The notes: generated by a model from the letters alone, not told the origin. A stretch of DNA of 64,000 bases from Flavobacterium yafengii (GCF_030010375.1 NZ_JASCRY010000003.1:434001-498000); one strand, 5' to 3'; shown: positions 37,372 to 47,011, counted from the stretch's first letter. Numbers and translations: made by a program.

Positions 37372-38565
37372 ATGAAAAAAGTTGTATTAGCTTATAGTGG
37401 AGGATTAGACACCTCATATTGCCTTAAATATTTAAAAAACGAAAAAGGATATGAAGTTCATACCGTTCTTATAAATACAGGAGGATTTGACGAAGCTGAA
37501 CTAGCCGCTATTGAAGAAAGAGCCTACGAATTAGGAAGTGCCCAGCATGCAAATCTTACCATTGTAGATAAATATTATGATAAAGCCATTAAATATTTAA
37601 TTTATGGAAATGTATTAAAAAACAATACGTACCCATTATCCGTAAGTGCAGAACGTGTTTTTCAAGCTATCGAAGCGATTAAATATGCAAAATCTGTTGG
37701 CGCAGAAGCAATCGCCCACGGAAGTACTGGCGCAGGAAATGACCAAATTCGTTTTGATTTAATTTTCCAAACCATTGCTCCCGAAATTGAAATCATCACT
37801 CCTATCAGAGATTTAAAATTATCAAGACAGGAAGAAGTTGATTATTTATCTAAAAATGGAGTTCATTATTCTTGGGAAAAAGCACAATATTCCATTAATA
37901 AAGGATTGTGGGGAACAAGCGTAGGTGGTAAAGAAACATTGACCTCAAATCAAACTTTACCAAGTGAAGCGTATCCTTCTCAATTGCAAAAAACGGGTGA
38001 AGAGAAAGTAACACTACAATTTGAAAAAGGACAATTAGTAGGCATCAACGGAACATTGGACACACCAACAAAAAACATTGTTGCGCTTGAAAAATTAGCC
38101 AGCGCATATGCAATTGGTAGAGATATTCATGTTGGTGACACTATAATAGGAATTAAAGGAAGAGTTGGTTTTGAAGCAGCAGCACCTTTAATCATCATCA
38201 AAGCGCACCATTTATTAGAAAAACATACGCTGGGTAAATGGCAACAATACTGGAAAGAACAACTGGGGAACTGGTACGGAATGTTGTTTCATGAAGGACA
38301 ATTCTTAGATCCTGTAATGAGAAACATTGAAGCTTTCCTAGAAGACACTCAAACGACTGTAAACGGAACCGTTATCGTTTCGCTAAAACCATATCACTTT
38401 ACATTGGACGGAATTGAATCTGAAAATGATTTAATGAATACCGGTTTTGGACAATATGGAGAAATGAACAACGCTTGGACATCTGACGATGCTAAAGGAT
38501 TTATCAAAATTCTAGGGAATGCCCAAAACATATTTTCATCTGTAAATAAACTGACACATGATTAA
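37372..38565 (+). CDS. argG: Argininosuccinate synthase
   Basis: 397 aa. The N-type ATP pyrophosphatase loop AYSGGLDTSYCL is at residues 6-17, followed by HGSTGAGNDQIRFD and the citrulline/aspartate-binding region EYPSQ-like SEAYPSQL. It joins citrulline and aspartate with ATP. It ends inside argC (8-bp overlap), showing tight coupling. Confidence 0.97.
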   Translation: MKKVVLAYSGGLDTSYCLKYLKNEKGYEVHTVLINTGGFDEAELAAIEERAYELGSAQHANLTIVDKYYDKAIKYLIYGNVLKNNTYPLSVSAERVFQAIEAIKYAKSVGAEAIAHGSTGAGNDQIRFDLIFQTIAPEIEIITPIRDLKLSRQEEVDYLSKNGVHYSWEKAQYSINKGLWGTSVGGKETLTSNQTLPSEAYPSQLQKTGEEKVTLQFEKGQLVGINGTLDTPTKNIVALEKLASAYAIGRDIHVGDTIIGIKGRVGFEAAAPLIIIKAHHLLEKHTLGKWQQYWKEQLGNWYGMLFHEGQFLDPVMRNIEAFLEDTQTTVNGTVIVSLKPYHFTLDGIESENDLMNTGFGQYGEMNNAWTSDDAKGFIKILGNAQNIFSSVNKLTHD

Positions 38566-39535
38566 TATTGGAATAATTGGTGGTTCGGGTTACACTGCGG
38601 GGGAACTCATCAGAATATTGATGTTTCATCCCAATGCTACACTTGATTTTGTTTACAGCACAACAAACGCTGGAAAACCACTTTCGGTGGCGCATCATGA
38701 TTTGATGGGCGATATCGAAATGAATTTTACCGATACTGTAAATCCAAATGTGAATGTTGTTTTCTTGTGCTTAGGACACGGTAAATCAAAATCGTTTTTA
38801 GAGCAAAATCAATTTGCGAGTCATACCAAAATCATCGATTTAGGAAATGATTTCAGATTGACAAAAGACAAAGAGTTCGATAATAAATCTTTCGTTTACG
38901 GTTTACCTGAATTGAACAAAGCAGTTATCAAAAACGCTCAATTTATAGCAAATCCAGGTTGTTTTGCAACAGCGATTCAACTAGCGTTATTACCATTGGC
39001 CAAAAACGAAATGCTGACGACCGACGTTCATATCAATGCCACAACAGGAAGTACAGGAGCCGGAGTTACGCCTTCGGAAACGACGCATTTTAGTTGGAGA
39101 TCGAACAATATGTCGCATTACAAAGCTTTTGAGCACCAACATTTGGGTGAAATAAACCAAAGTGTCAACCAATTGCAGACGGATTATACAAGCGAATTGA
39201 TTTTTGTACCTAACAGAGGTGATTTTTCGAGAGGGATTTTCGCAACGTTATACACAACAATCGAAGAAAACTTGGAAGATGTAGTAGCTAAATATGAAGC
39301 TTTTTACAAAGACCAACCTTTCGTAACCGTTACGACCACCGGAATCAACATGAAACAAGTGGTTCAAACGAATAAATGCATCATTAGTTTAATGAAAAAA
39401 GGAAACCGGTTATTGATTACTTCAGTAATTGATAATTTAACAAAAGGAGCCTCAGGTCAAGCCATACAAAACATGAATTTAATGTTTGGATTGGATGAAA
39501 CCACAGGATTGCATTTGAAACCAAGCGGGTTCTAG
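38558..39535 (+). CDS. argC: N-acyl-gamma-glutamyl-phosphate reductase
   Basis: 325 aa. The NADP-binding start is IGIIGGSGYTAGELIRIL, the catalytic Cys is in NPGCFATAIQLAL, and GSTGAGVTPSETTHFSWR and the HQHLGEI region follow. It reduces N-acylglutamyl phosphate to the semialdehyde. It starts 8 bp before the argG stop; a repeat-bearing spacer follows before argD. Confidence 0.96.
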   Translation: MINIGIIGGSGYTAGELIRILMFHPNATLDFVYSTTNAGKPLSVAHHDLMGDIEMNFTDTVNPNVNVVFLCLGHGKSKSFLEQNQFASHTKIIDLGNDFRLTKDKEFDNKSFVYGLPELNKAVIKNAQFIANPGCFATAIQLALLPLAKNEMLTTDVHINATTGSTGAGVTPSETTHFSWRSNNMSHYKAFEHQHLGEINQSVNQLQTDYTSELIFVPNRGDFSRGIFATLYTTIEENLEDVVAKYEAFYKDQPFVTVTTTGINMKQVVQTNKCIISLMKKGNRLLITSVIDNLTKGASGQAIQNMNLMFGLDETTGLHLKPSGF

Positions 39536-39543
39536 ATGTTTAT

Positions 39544-39600
39544 TTGGTTAATCGTTAATTCGGTTAATCGATAAAACAAACAACCCATTAACCGATTAAA
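39544..39600. repeat. GGTTAATCG-type intergenic repeat between argC and argD
   Basis: GGTTAATCGTTAATTCGG and the following TTAATCGAT are shared almost base for base with the proB/argF' spacer at 42790. The right side (CATTAACCGATTAAA) pairs partly with the left, giving an imperfect hairpin. Confidence 0.65.
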
Positions 39601-39610
39601 CTTTAAAAAA

Positions 39611-40747
39611 ATGAATTTATTTGACGTTTACCCATTATACAACATCACCCCTGTAAAAGCACTAGACTGTACTATTACAGATGAAAAAGGAGTGGAATAT
39701 TTAGATTTATATGGTGGTCATGGAGTAATTTCCATTGGACACACACAACCGGATTATGTTGCCAAATTAAAAAATCAATTGGATAATATTGGTTTTTATT
39801 CTAATGCGATTCAGAATCCATTGCAAGTAGAACTGGCAGAAAAATTAGGGAAACTTTCCGGATTGGAAGACTATACTTTATTCTTGTGCAGTTCTGGAGC
39901 TGAAGCCAATGAAAATGCTTTGAAACTGGCTTCTTTTCACAACAACAAATCTCGTGTAATTGCTTTTGATAATTCTTTCCACGGAAGAACCTCGGCGGCA
40001 GTTGCGGTTACAGATAACAAAAAAATTGTTGCCCCAATCAATGCACAACAAATTGTTACTTTTTTACCATTGAATAATATCGAGTTGGTAGAAAACGAAC
40101 TAAAAAAAGGAGATGTTTCTTCTGTTATTATCGAAGGAATTCAAGGAGTTGGCGGTTTGGACCAAGGGACAACTGAATTTTTTCAGGCATTAGAAAAACT
40201 ATGTGCAGCATACGATGCCGTTTTGATTTTGGATGAAGTGCAATCAGGATACGGAAGAAGCGGAAAGTTTTTTGCACACCAACATCATGACATCAAAGCA
40301 GATATTATTTGTCTGGCGAAAGGAATGGGTAACGGATTTCCTATTGGCGGAATCTTGATTTCTCCAAAATTCACAGCGAGTTATGGATTATTGGGAACTA
40401 CTTTTGGAGGAAACCATTTGGCTTGTGCTGCTGGAATTGCTGTTTTGGATGTGATTGAAAGCCAAAAATTAATGGATAACGTAAATGACGTTTACGCCTA
40501 TTTTTTAGAAGCAATCAAACAAGTTCCTGAAGTTATTAAAGTAAAAGGAAGAGGATTAATGCTAGGTGTAGAATTTGATTTTGACGTAAGTACACTTCGT
40601 AAAAAAATGATTATTGACAAACATATTTTTACAGGAAATGCAAATAATAAAAACTTATTAAGAATTCTTCCCCCATTGACAATCAACAAGGAAGCAATTG
40701 ATACCTTTATTATAGCTTTAAAAGAAACATTGGCAGAATTGAAATGA
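39611..40747 (+). CDS. argD: N-acylornithine aminotransferase
   Basis: 378 aa, a class III PLP aminotransferase with YGGHGVISIGHTQP, SSGAEANENALKLAS, FHGRTSAAVAVT, DEVQSGYGRSGKFFA and the PLP lysine in CLAKGMGNGFPIGG. It converts the N-acylglutamate semialdehyde to N-acylornithine using glutamate. Standard family length. It is within the operon between two inverted-repeat spacers. Confidence 0.95.
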   Translation: MNLFDVYPLYNITPVKALDCTITDEKGVEYLDLYGGHGVISIGHTQPDYVAKLKNQLDNIGFYSNAIQNPLQVELAEKLGKLSGLEDYTLFLCSSGAEANENALKLASFHNNKSRVIAFDNSFHGRTSAAVAVTDNKKIVAPINAQQIVTFLPLNNIELVENELKKGDVSSVIIEGIQGVGGLDQGTTEFFQALEKLCAAYDAVLILDEVQSGYGRSGKFFAHQHHDIKADIICLAKGMGNGFPIGGILISPKFTASYGLLGTTFGGNHLACAAGIAVLDVIESQKLMDNVNDVYAYFLEAIKQVPEVIKVKGRGLMLGVEFDFDVSTLRKKMIIDKHIFTGNANNKNLLRILPPLTINKEAIDTFIIALKETLAELK

Positions 40748-40750
40748 TTT

Positions 40751-40798
40751 TAAACATATAAGTCATATAAGCACTTAAACTTGTGACTTATATGTTTA
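40751..40798. repeat. Perfect 15-bp inverted repeat between argD and proA
   Basis: TAAACATATAAGTCA (40751-40765) and TGACTTATATGTTTA (40784-40798) are exact complements around an 18-nt loop, with a T run shortly after (from 40801). It could cause partial termination or processing within the operon. Confidence 0.7.
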
Positions 40799-40832
40799 GA
40801 TTTTTTTTTCTAAAATAGTAAAACCAAAAACA

Positions 40833-42029
40833 ATGAACCACTTATTAGCAATAGAAAAACGAAACGCAGTTTTAAGTCGCATGGCCGAACTTCTTGAAGA
40901 AGAAAGAGCCAATCTTAAGGCTATAAATCAACAGGATATCAATAATTATTCTGGGGATGACTTGGCCATGGAAAAACGTTTATTGGTTGATGATGCCAAA
41001 ATTGACGGCATGATTTTGTCCATGCAACAATTAGCAAGTCAAGAAGATCCTATTGGTGTAGAACGTTTTAATTTCGACCATGAAAACGGAATGAAAATCA
41101 TCAATAAAACAGCGGCTTTTGGAACCATAATGATTATTTATGAATCCAGACCTGATGTTACTGTTGAAGCAGGTGGAATTGCCTTTAAATCCGGAAATAA
41201 AATTCTATTGAAAGGCGGAAAAGAATCGGTATTATCCAATTTAAAAATTGTGGAATTGTGGCATCAGGCTTTACAAGAAAATAATGTTGCTACAGAATGG
41301 GTAGAATACCTGAATTATAATAGAGAAGAAACTCGGGCATTTTTAGAGAAACCAACACAAAAAGTGGATTTAATCGTTCCTCGTGGTGGTGAAAAATTGA
41401 TTGCTTTTGTGAAAAAACACGCCACTTGCCCAGTGATTATAAGCGGTAGAGGAAATAATTTTGTGTATGTAAATAAGGAAGCTGATCTAAATCAGGCACT
41501 TGACATCATAATAAATGGAAAAACCTCAAATATATCTGTTTGCAATGCTTTAGATAAAGTTTTAATTGATACAAATCTTGAAAATTGGGAAGCTTTTGCT
41601 AAGAAAGTAATTCAAGAATTACAACAAAAAAATGTTACGGTTTTAGGAGATGAAAGCATTTCCAGAGCAACAAATATTCCTCAGATTGAATCCGATTTAA
41701 TTTGGTACGAAGAGTTTTTAGATTACAAAATTGTCATCGGAACAACTAATTCGGATCAAGAAGCGATTGACAAAATAAATAAATACTGTGGCGGACATTC
41801 GGCTTCCATAATCACAAAGAATGATGCAATTGCTCAGGAATTCATGGAAAACGTGGATACGGCAGCCGTATATCAAAACGCCTCTACCCGATTCACTGAT
41901 GGAGGACAATTTGGTTTAGGAGGAGAATTGGCGATAAGTACAGACAAATTACACCAACGTGGGCCAATTGGGCTGCAACATTTAGTTACTAATAAGTGGT
42001 ATATTTACGGAAATGGACAAATCAGGTAA
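40833..42029 (+). CDS. proA: Gamma-glutamyl phosphate reductase
   Basis: 398 aa, aldehyde dehydrogenase-like, with IIYESRPDVTVEAGGIAFKSGN, LKGGKESVLSN, VPRGGEKLI, the catalytic Cys in NISVCNALDKVL and NASTRFTDGGQFGLGGELAIS. It makes glutamate semialdehyde for proline. It overlaps proB by 17 bp. It places proline synthesis in the arginine operon, both starting from glutamate. Confidence 0.96.
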   Translation: MNHLLAIEKRNAVLSRMAELLEEERANLKAINQQDINNYSGDDLAMEKRLLVDDAKIDGMILSMQQLASQEDPIGVERFNFDHENGMKIINKTAAFGTIMIIYESRPDVTVEAGGIAFKSGNKILLKGGKESVLSNLKIVELWHQALQENNVATEWVEYLNYNREETRAFLEKPTQKVDLIVPRGGEKLIAFVKKHATCPVIISGRGNNFVYVNKEADLNQALDIIINGKTSNISVCNALDKVLIDTNLENWEAFAKKVIQELQQKNVTVLGDESISRATNIPQIESDLIWYEEFLDYKIVIGTTNSDQEAIDKINKYCGGHSASIITKNDAIAQEFMENVDTAAVYQNASTRFTDGGQFGLGGELAISTDKLHQRGPIGLQHLVTNKWYIYGNGQIR

Positions 42030-42783
42030 AAAAAGAATTTTATTAAAGTTAGGCAGCAATACGTTAACCAAAGAAACCAATCACATTTCGAGAGGAAAGA
42101 TTGAAGATATTGGGATGCAAATAGCCGCTTTACAAGACGATTATGAGTTCATCATTGTAAGTTCTGGTGCGATTGCCGCAGCCAAACAATTTGTAAAACT
42201 GGAAAATCAAGACAAAGATGTTTTTGTAAAACAAGCATTGGCTTCTATTGGTCAGCCCCATTTAATGCGGATTTATCATGAAAACTTCAGCGATTTAGGA
42301 TTACTGATTTCGCAGTGTTTGCTTTCGTATTCTGATTTCGAAAAAGAACAATCCAAAGTAAATATCGTGAACACCATCAATGTGTTGGTCAAAAATAATT
42401 ACATTCCAATTATCAATGAAAATGATACGGTGGCTACGGATGAGATTCGGTTTGGCGATAATGACAAATTAGCCGCTTTAACGGCCGTTTTATTAAATGT
42501 TGACATTCTGATCATCGCTACCAATACGAACGGGATTTACACCAAAGCATCCATTAATGATGCCGTTCCCGAAACCATTTCTTTGGTAACCGATTTGGAA
42601 GTATTGGAAAAAGAGATTGGCGATTCTAAATCCTCGCATGGAACCGGCGGAATGCAATCTAAAATAGAAGCCTCGGCAATTGCCAAAGCCGCCACTATCG
42701 AAACTTGGATTGTCAATGGATTAGAAGACAATTTTATTTTGAAAGCTTTAAAAAACGAAATACCTTTTACTAAAATTCTATAA
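42013..42783 (+). CDS. proB: Glutamate 5-kinase, short form without PUA domain
   Basis: 256 aa amino-acid kinase fold with RILLKLGSNTLT, IIVSSGAIAAA, INENDTVATDEIRFGDNDKLAALTA and the Lys-containing GTGGMQSKIEA. It phosphorylates glutamate for proline synthesis. The usual C-terminal PUA domain of enterobacterial ProB (~367 aa) is missing, as in many short-form enzymes. Proline feedback is expected through the kinase domain. Confidence 0.95.
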   Translation: MDKSGKKRILLKLGSNTLTKETNHISRGKIEDIGMQIAALQDDYEFIIVSSGAIAAAKQFVKLENQDKDVFVKQALASIGQPHLMRIYHENFSDLGLLISQCLLSYSDFEKEQSKVNIVNTINVLVKNNYIPIINENDTVATDEIRFGDNDKLAALTAVLLNVDILIIATNTNGIYTKASINDAVPETISLVTDLEVLEKEIGDSKSSHGTGGMQSKIEASAIAKAATIETWIVNGLEDNFILKALKNEIPFTKIL

Positions 42784-42786
42784 AAT

Positions 42787-42860
42787 GTTGATACGGTTAA
42801 TCGTTAATTCGGTTAATCGATTAAACAAATAACCGAATTAACGAATTAACGATTAAACAA
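42787..42860. repeat. Imperfect inverted repeat between proB and argF'
   Basis: The left arm GGTTAATCGTTAATTCGG is the same unit as at 39544. The right arm contains AACCGAATTAACGAATTAA and can pair with it. It forms a long AT-rich hairpin. Confidence 0.65.
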
Positions 42861-42868
42861 ATAAAACA

Positions 42869-43816
42869 ATGAACTACATCTCCATACAAAACATAGATTC
42901 GCTCAACAAATGGGTGAAAGAAGCATTGAAAATCAAGAAAAAACCACTTAAAAACAAAAAACTGGGTAAAAACAAAACCTTGGGAATGTTGTTTTTTAAT
43001 TCCAGTTTAAGAACGCGTTTGAGTACTCAAAAAGCAGCTTTGAATTTAGGAATGAACGTTATGGTAATGAATTTTACCAGCGAAGGTTGGACATTGGAAT
43101 TTGAAGATGGAGCCATCATGAACTCGGGTGCTTCGGAACATATTAAAGAAGCTGCGGCCGTCGTTTCTCAATATTGCGATATTATTGCCATCAGAGCTTT
43201 TGCTGGATTGGTTGACAAAGAAAAAGACAATGCCGAAACCGTTCTTATGGGTTTCTTGAAATACGCCACGGTACCAGTTGTCAATATGGAAAGTGCTACC
43301 GGACATCCTTTGCAATCGCTAGCCGATGCCATTACGATGGCAGAATACAAAACAGAACACAAGCCAAAAGTAGTTTTGACTTGGGCACCACACCCTAAAG
43401 CTTTACCTCAAGCAGTTCCTAATTCTTTTGTGGAAATGATGCAGTTACAAGATGCTGATTTTGTTATCACGCATCCCGAAGGGTACGAATTGAATCCTGA
43501 AATCACGAAAGATTCCAAAATTGAATACGACCAAGATAAAGCTTTTGAAAACGCCGATTTTATTTATGCCAAAAACTGGAGCAATTACAAGGAATACGGA
43601 AAAATTACGAATTCCGACCCAAACTGGACGGTAACTGCCGATAAAATGAAATTGACCAACAATGCTAAATTCATGCACTGTTTACCGGTAAGACGTAATG
43701 TAATTGTTACTGACGAAGTAATTGACAGCGAAAATTCAATTGTTATCAAGCAAGCCAACAATAGAACCTATGCCGCACAATTAGTGTTGCAAAAAATATT
43801 GGAAAATGGAAAATAA
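42869..43816 (+). CDS. argF': N-acylornithine transcarbamylase (ArgF'), probably succinyl-type
   Basis: 315 aa. The carbamoyl-phosphate site FNSSLRTRLSTQKAALNLGM (residues 43-62) and the HCLPVRRN loop identify the N-acylornithine transcarbamylase family of Bacteroides and Xanthomonas. Residue 89, before Glu-His (GASEHI), is Ser. In characterised enzymes Glu here selects acetylornithine, while Pro, Ser, Ala or Val gives succinylornithine activity, so this enzyme is predicted to use N-succinylornithine. It acts in the cytosol and probably as a trimer like its relatives. It overlaps argB by 11 bp. Confidence 0.94.
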   Translation: MNYISIQNIDSLNKWVKEALKIKKKPLKNKKLGKNKTLGMLFFNSSLRTRLSTQKAALNLGMNVMVMNFTSEGWTLEFEDGAIMNSGASEHIKEAAAVVSQYCDIIAIRAFAGLVDKEKDNAETVLMGFLKYATVPVVNMESATGHPLQSLADAITMAEYKTEHKPKVVLTWAPHPKALPQAVPNSFVEMMQLQDADFVITHPEGYELNPEITKDSKIEYDQDKAFENADFIYAKNWSNYKEYGKITNSDPNWTVTADKMKLTNNAKFMHCLPVRRNVIVTDEVIDSENSIVIKQANNRTYAAQLVLQKILENGK

Positions 43817-44591
43817 AAAACCGGTAACGCTAATAAAAATTGGAGGAAACATTATTGATAATCTAACGGAATTATCACAGTTTTTATCTGATTTTTCTAA
43901 AATTGAAGGCTATAAAGTACTCGTTCACGGTGGCGGAAAATCAGCTACCAAAATGGCCGAAAGTATTGGTTTAGTTCCTCAAATGATTGATGGAAGACGC
44001 ATCACCGATGCCGCTATGCTTGATGTAGTTGTGATGATTTATGCAGGTCAAATCAATAAAAATATTGTGGCTCAATTACAAGCAAATTCCACCAATGCGA
44101 TGGGATTTTCCGGTGCTGATGGGAATTTAATTCAATCGGATAGAAGAAACCATCCAACCATCAATTATGGTTTTGTGGGCGATGTCAAAAAAGTGAACAC
44201 GCAATTATTGGAAACGTTGCTTTCAACTGGTATAGTTCCTGTATTTTGCGCAATAACACACGATGGAAAAGGACAATTATTAAACACGAATGCGGATACC
44301 ATTGCCAGTGAATTGGCGATTGCTTTATCGGAAGTTTTTGATGTCACTATGAATTATTGCTTCGAAAAACCGGGTGTTTTATATGATGCTGAAGACGATT
44401 CTTCTGTAATTGAGAACATCAATCAAGAATTATATTCCAAATTAAAGGCCGAAAAAGCGATACATTCAGGCATGATTCCTAAATTAGACAACTGTTTCAA
44501 CAGTTTATCCAAAGGAGTTCAAAAAATAAAAATTGGTCATCACAGGATGTTACAAGATAAAACGGCATTGTACACTACAATTACATTATGA
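43806..44591 (+). CDS. argB: N-acylglutamate kinase
   Basis: 261 aa amino-acid kinase with LIKIGGNIIDN, VLVHGGGKSATKMAE, DGRRITDAAMLDVVVMIYAG and a Lys in IPKLDNCF. It phosphorylates N-acylglutamate. The N-terminal helix of arginine-inhibited kinases is absent or short, so feedback may be weak. It starts within argF' and ends 4 bp inside argE. Confidence 0.94.
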   Translation: MENKKPVTLIKIGGNIIDNLTELSQFLSDFSKIEGYKVLVHGGGKSATKMAESIGLVPQMIDGRRITDAAMLDVVVMIYAGQINKNIVAQLQANSTNAMGFSGADGNLIQSDRRNHPTINYGFVGDVKKVNTQLLETLLSTGIVPVFCAITHDGKGQLLNTNADTIASELAIALSEVFDVTMNYCFEKPGVLYDAEDDSSVIENINQELYSKLKAEKAIHSGMIPKLDNCFNSLSKGVQKIKIGHHRMLQDKTALYTTITL

Positions 44592-45658
44592 AGAGTATAG
44601 AAATCCTTACACAAGAAGCCATTGCGCTATTAAAGTCGCTGATTGAAACGCCTTCCTTTTCAAGTGAAGAAGACAAAACAGCCCTTTTAATCGAAAATTG
44701 GTTTACACAAAATAGTATCTCTTTCGAAAGAGAAAATAATAATATTTGGGCTTTCAATAAACATTTTGATAAAACCAAACCAACGCTTTTATTGAATTCA
44801 CACCACGATACCGTAAAACCAAACCAAGGCTATACCAACGATCCTTTTGAAGCCATCGTCAAAGACGGTAAATTATTTGGACTGGGAAGCAATGATGCGG
44901 GAGGTTGTCTGGTTTCGCTTTTAGCCACTTTTGTACATTTTTATTCGAATGAAAATCTGCCTTACAACATTGTAATGGTCGCTTCAGCAGAAGAAGAAAG
45001 CAGTGGAAAAAATGGATTAAACAGCGTTTTAAAACATTTACCGGAATTGGAATGTGCTATTGTAGGTGAGCCCACTTTAATGCAATTGGCAGTAGCCGAA
45101 AAAGGTTTATTAGTACTTGATATCATCGTAAAAGGTACTGCCAGTCACGCCGCCCATAATAATCTGGATAATCCTATTTACAATGCAATTCCCGTAATGG
45201 AATGGTTTAACAGCTATCAATTCGAAAAAATATCGGAGGTTTTAGGTCCCGTAAAGATGACTGTAACACAAGTGACTGCTGGAAAACAACACAATGTAGT
45301 CCCTGCGGAATGTCATTTGGTTGTCGATATCAGGGTGAATGATTGCTATAACAATCAAGAAATATTAGATACCGTAAAAAAACATTTGACTGCCGAAGTC
45401 AATCCGCGTTCGATGCATTTGAATGCGTCATCGATTCCTGTTGCACACGATTTAGTGCAAGCCGGAATTGCCTTGGGAAGAACCACCTATGGCTCGCCTA
45501 CCCTTTCGGATCAATCGGTTTTGAGTTGTCAGTCCTTAAAATTAGGACCAGGCGAAACCCTGCGGTCACATTCAGCAGACGAATTTATATTTATAAACGA
45601 AATAGAAGAAGGAATTCAATTGTATATAAAAATACTAACTGATTTTTTCAAACAATAA
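44588..45658 (+). CDS. argE: M20-family N-acyl-ornithine/citrulline deacylase
   Basis: 356 aa with metal ligands in NSHHDTVKP and GLGSNDAGGC, the catalytic Glu in SAEEESSGKNGL, and the dimerisation domain starting DIIVKGTASHAAHNNL. It removes the acyl group. In a pathway using N-acylornithine transcarbamylase the expected substrate is N-acylcitrulline. It starts 4 bp before the argB stop. The acyl type should follow that of ArgF'. Confidence 0.92.
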   Translation: MKSIEILTQEAIALLKSLIETPSFSSEEDKTALLIENWFTQNSISFERENNNIWAFNKHFDKTKPTLLLNSHHDTVKPNQGYTNDPFEAIVKDGKLFGLGSNDAGGCLVSLLATFVHFYSNENLPYNIVMVASAEEESSGKNGLNSVLKHLPELECAIVGEPTLMQLAVAEKGLLVLDIIVKGTASHAAHNNLDNPIYNAIPVMEWFNSYQFEKISEVLGPVKMTVTQVTAGKQHNVVPAECHLVVDIRVNDCYNNQEILDTVKKHLTAEVNPRSMHLNASSIPVAHDLVQAGIALGRTTYGSPTLSDQSVLSCQSLKLGPGETLRSHSADEFIFINEIEEGIQLYIKILTDFFKQ

Positions 45659-45660
45659 TA

Positions 45661-45690
45661 TGTAGGGACAAGTCGCGACTTGTCCCTACA
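45661..45690. repeat. Perfect 30-bp palindrome between argE and argH
   Basis: TGTAGGGACAAGTCG is followed at once by its exact complement CGACTTGTCCCTACA, a loopless palindrome of 15-bp half-sites. The GTAGGGACAAGTCGCGAC-type unit looks like a dispersed repeat. It lies 18 bp before the argH ATG. Confidence 0.8.
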
Positions 45691-45707
45691 ACAAAAAAAA
45701 AACACCT

Positions 45708-46988
45708 ATGAAACTTTGGGAAAAAGGAATACCAACCGATAAACAAATCGAACATTTCACCGTTGGAAACGACAGAGAACTGGATTTAGTTCTAGCAAAA
45801 TATGATGCTTTAGGTTCTATTGCACATGCAAAAATGCTGGGACAAATCGGGCTTTTAACAGACTCCGAAACCGTTTCTTTGGTTTTGGCTTTGGAAGAAA
45901 TCATAAAAGATGCTGAAAACGGTAATTTCGAAATCGAAGACAGTTTTGAAGACGTGCATTCTAAAATCGAATATTTACTTACAGTAAAATTGGGTGACGC
46001 CGGAAAAAAAATTCACACTGCCCGTTCTCGTAACGACCAAGTTTTGGTAGATGTTAATTTATATCTGAAAGATGTAGTTAAAGAACTAAAGGAACAAGTA
46101 AAAACATTGTTCGATTTGCTAATGGAATCCGCAGATAAACACCAAAATGTATTGTTGCCAGGATACACACACCTTCAAATTGCGATGCCGTCTTCTTTCG
46201 GAATGTGGTTTTCCGCTTACGCCGAAACTTTGATTGATGACATAACAATGCTAAATGCTGCTTTGAAAATTGTAGACCAAAACCCATTAGGTTCAGCCGC
46301 AGGTTATGGAAGTTCGTTTCCTATCAACAGAACATTCACCACAGAGGAATTAGGTTTTGAGACCTTAAAATTCAATTCTGTAGCAGCACAAATGAGCCGT
46401 GGAAAATCAGAAAAAACGGTTGCTTTTGCAATGAGTAGTGTTGCTGCTACTTTGGCGAAGTTTTCTATGGACGTTTGTTTGTATATGAGCCAGAATTTTG
46501 ATTTTATCACTTTGCCTTCGCATCTTACAACCGGTTCGAGCATTATGCCTCACAAGAAAAACCCGGATGTTTTTGAGTTGATTCGTGGGAAATGTAACAA
46601 AATTCAAGCGTTGCCATACGAAATCACATTAATCACCAACAACCTTCCAAGTGGCTATCACAGAGATTTACAATTGTTGAAAGAAGGATTGTTTCCAGCG
46701 ATTCAAAACCTGAAAGCCTGTTTGGATATTGCAATTTTTGCTATCAAGGACATTAAGGTAAAAGAACATATCTTAGACGATAAAAAATACGACTATTTGT
46801 TTACGGTAGATTCCTTGAACGAAATGGTGGTTGCAGGAATGCCTTTTAGAGATGCGTATAAAGCCGTTGCTGAACAACTGGAAAATGGAACTTTTCAATC
46901 TCCAAAAGAAACCAAGCATACGCACGAAGGAAGTATTAACAACCTTTGTTTGGATGCCATAAAAAAGAAAATGGACGATTCATATTAA
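45708..46988 (+). CDS. argH: Argininosuccinate lyase
   Basis: 426 aa, fumarase/aspartase superfamily with EDVHSKIEYLL, HTARSRNDQVLVD, LPGYTHLQIAMPSSFG, and the signature GSSIMPHKKNPDVFELIRGK. It splits argininosuccinate into arginine and fumarate. It is the last gene of the operon, followed by a strong two-way terminator. Confidence 0.97.
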   Translation: MKLWEKGIPTDKQIEHFTVGNDRELDLVLAKYDALGSIAHAKMLGQIGLLTDSETVSLVLALEEIIKDAENGNFEIEDSFEDVHSKIEYLLTVKLGDAGKKIHTARSRNDQVLVDVNLYLKDVVKELKEQVKTLFDLLMESADKHQNVLLPGYTHLQIAMPSSFGMWFSAYAETLIDDITMLNAALKIVDQNPLGSAAGYGSSFPINRTFTTEELGFETLKFNSVAAQMSRGKSEKTVAFAMSSVAATLAKFSMDVCLYMSQNFDFITLPSHLTTGSSIMPHKKNPDVFELIRGKCNKIQALPYEITLITNNLPSGYHRDLQLLKEGLFPAIQNLKACLDIAIFAIKDIKVKEHILDDKKYDYLFTVDSLNEMVVAGMPFRDAYKAVAEQLENGTFQSPKETKHTHEGSINNLCLDAIKKKMDDSY

Positions 46989-47011
46989 TTCAGGACCAAA
47001 ATAATTGTTAC

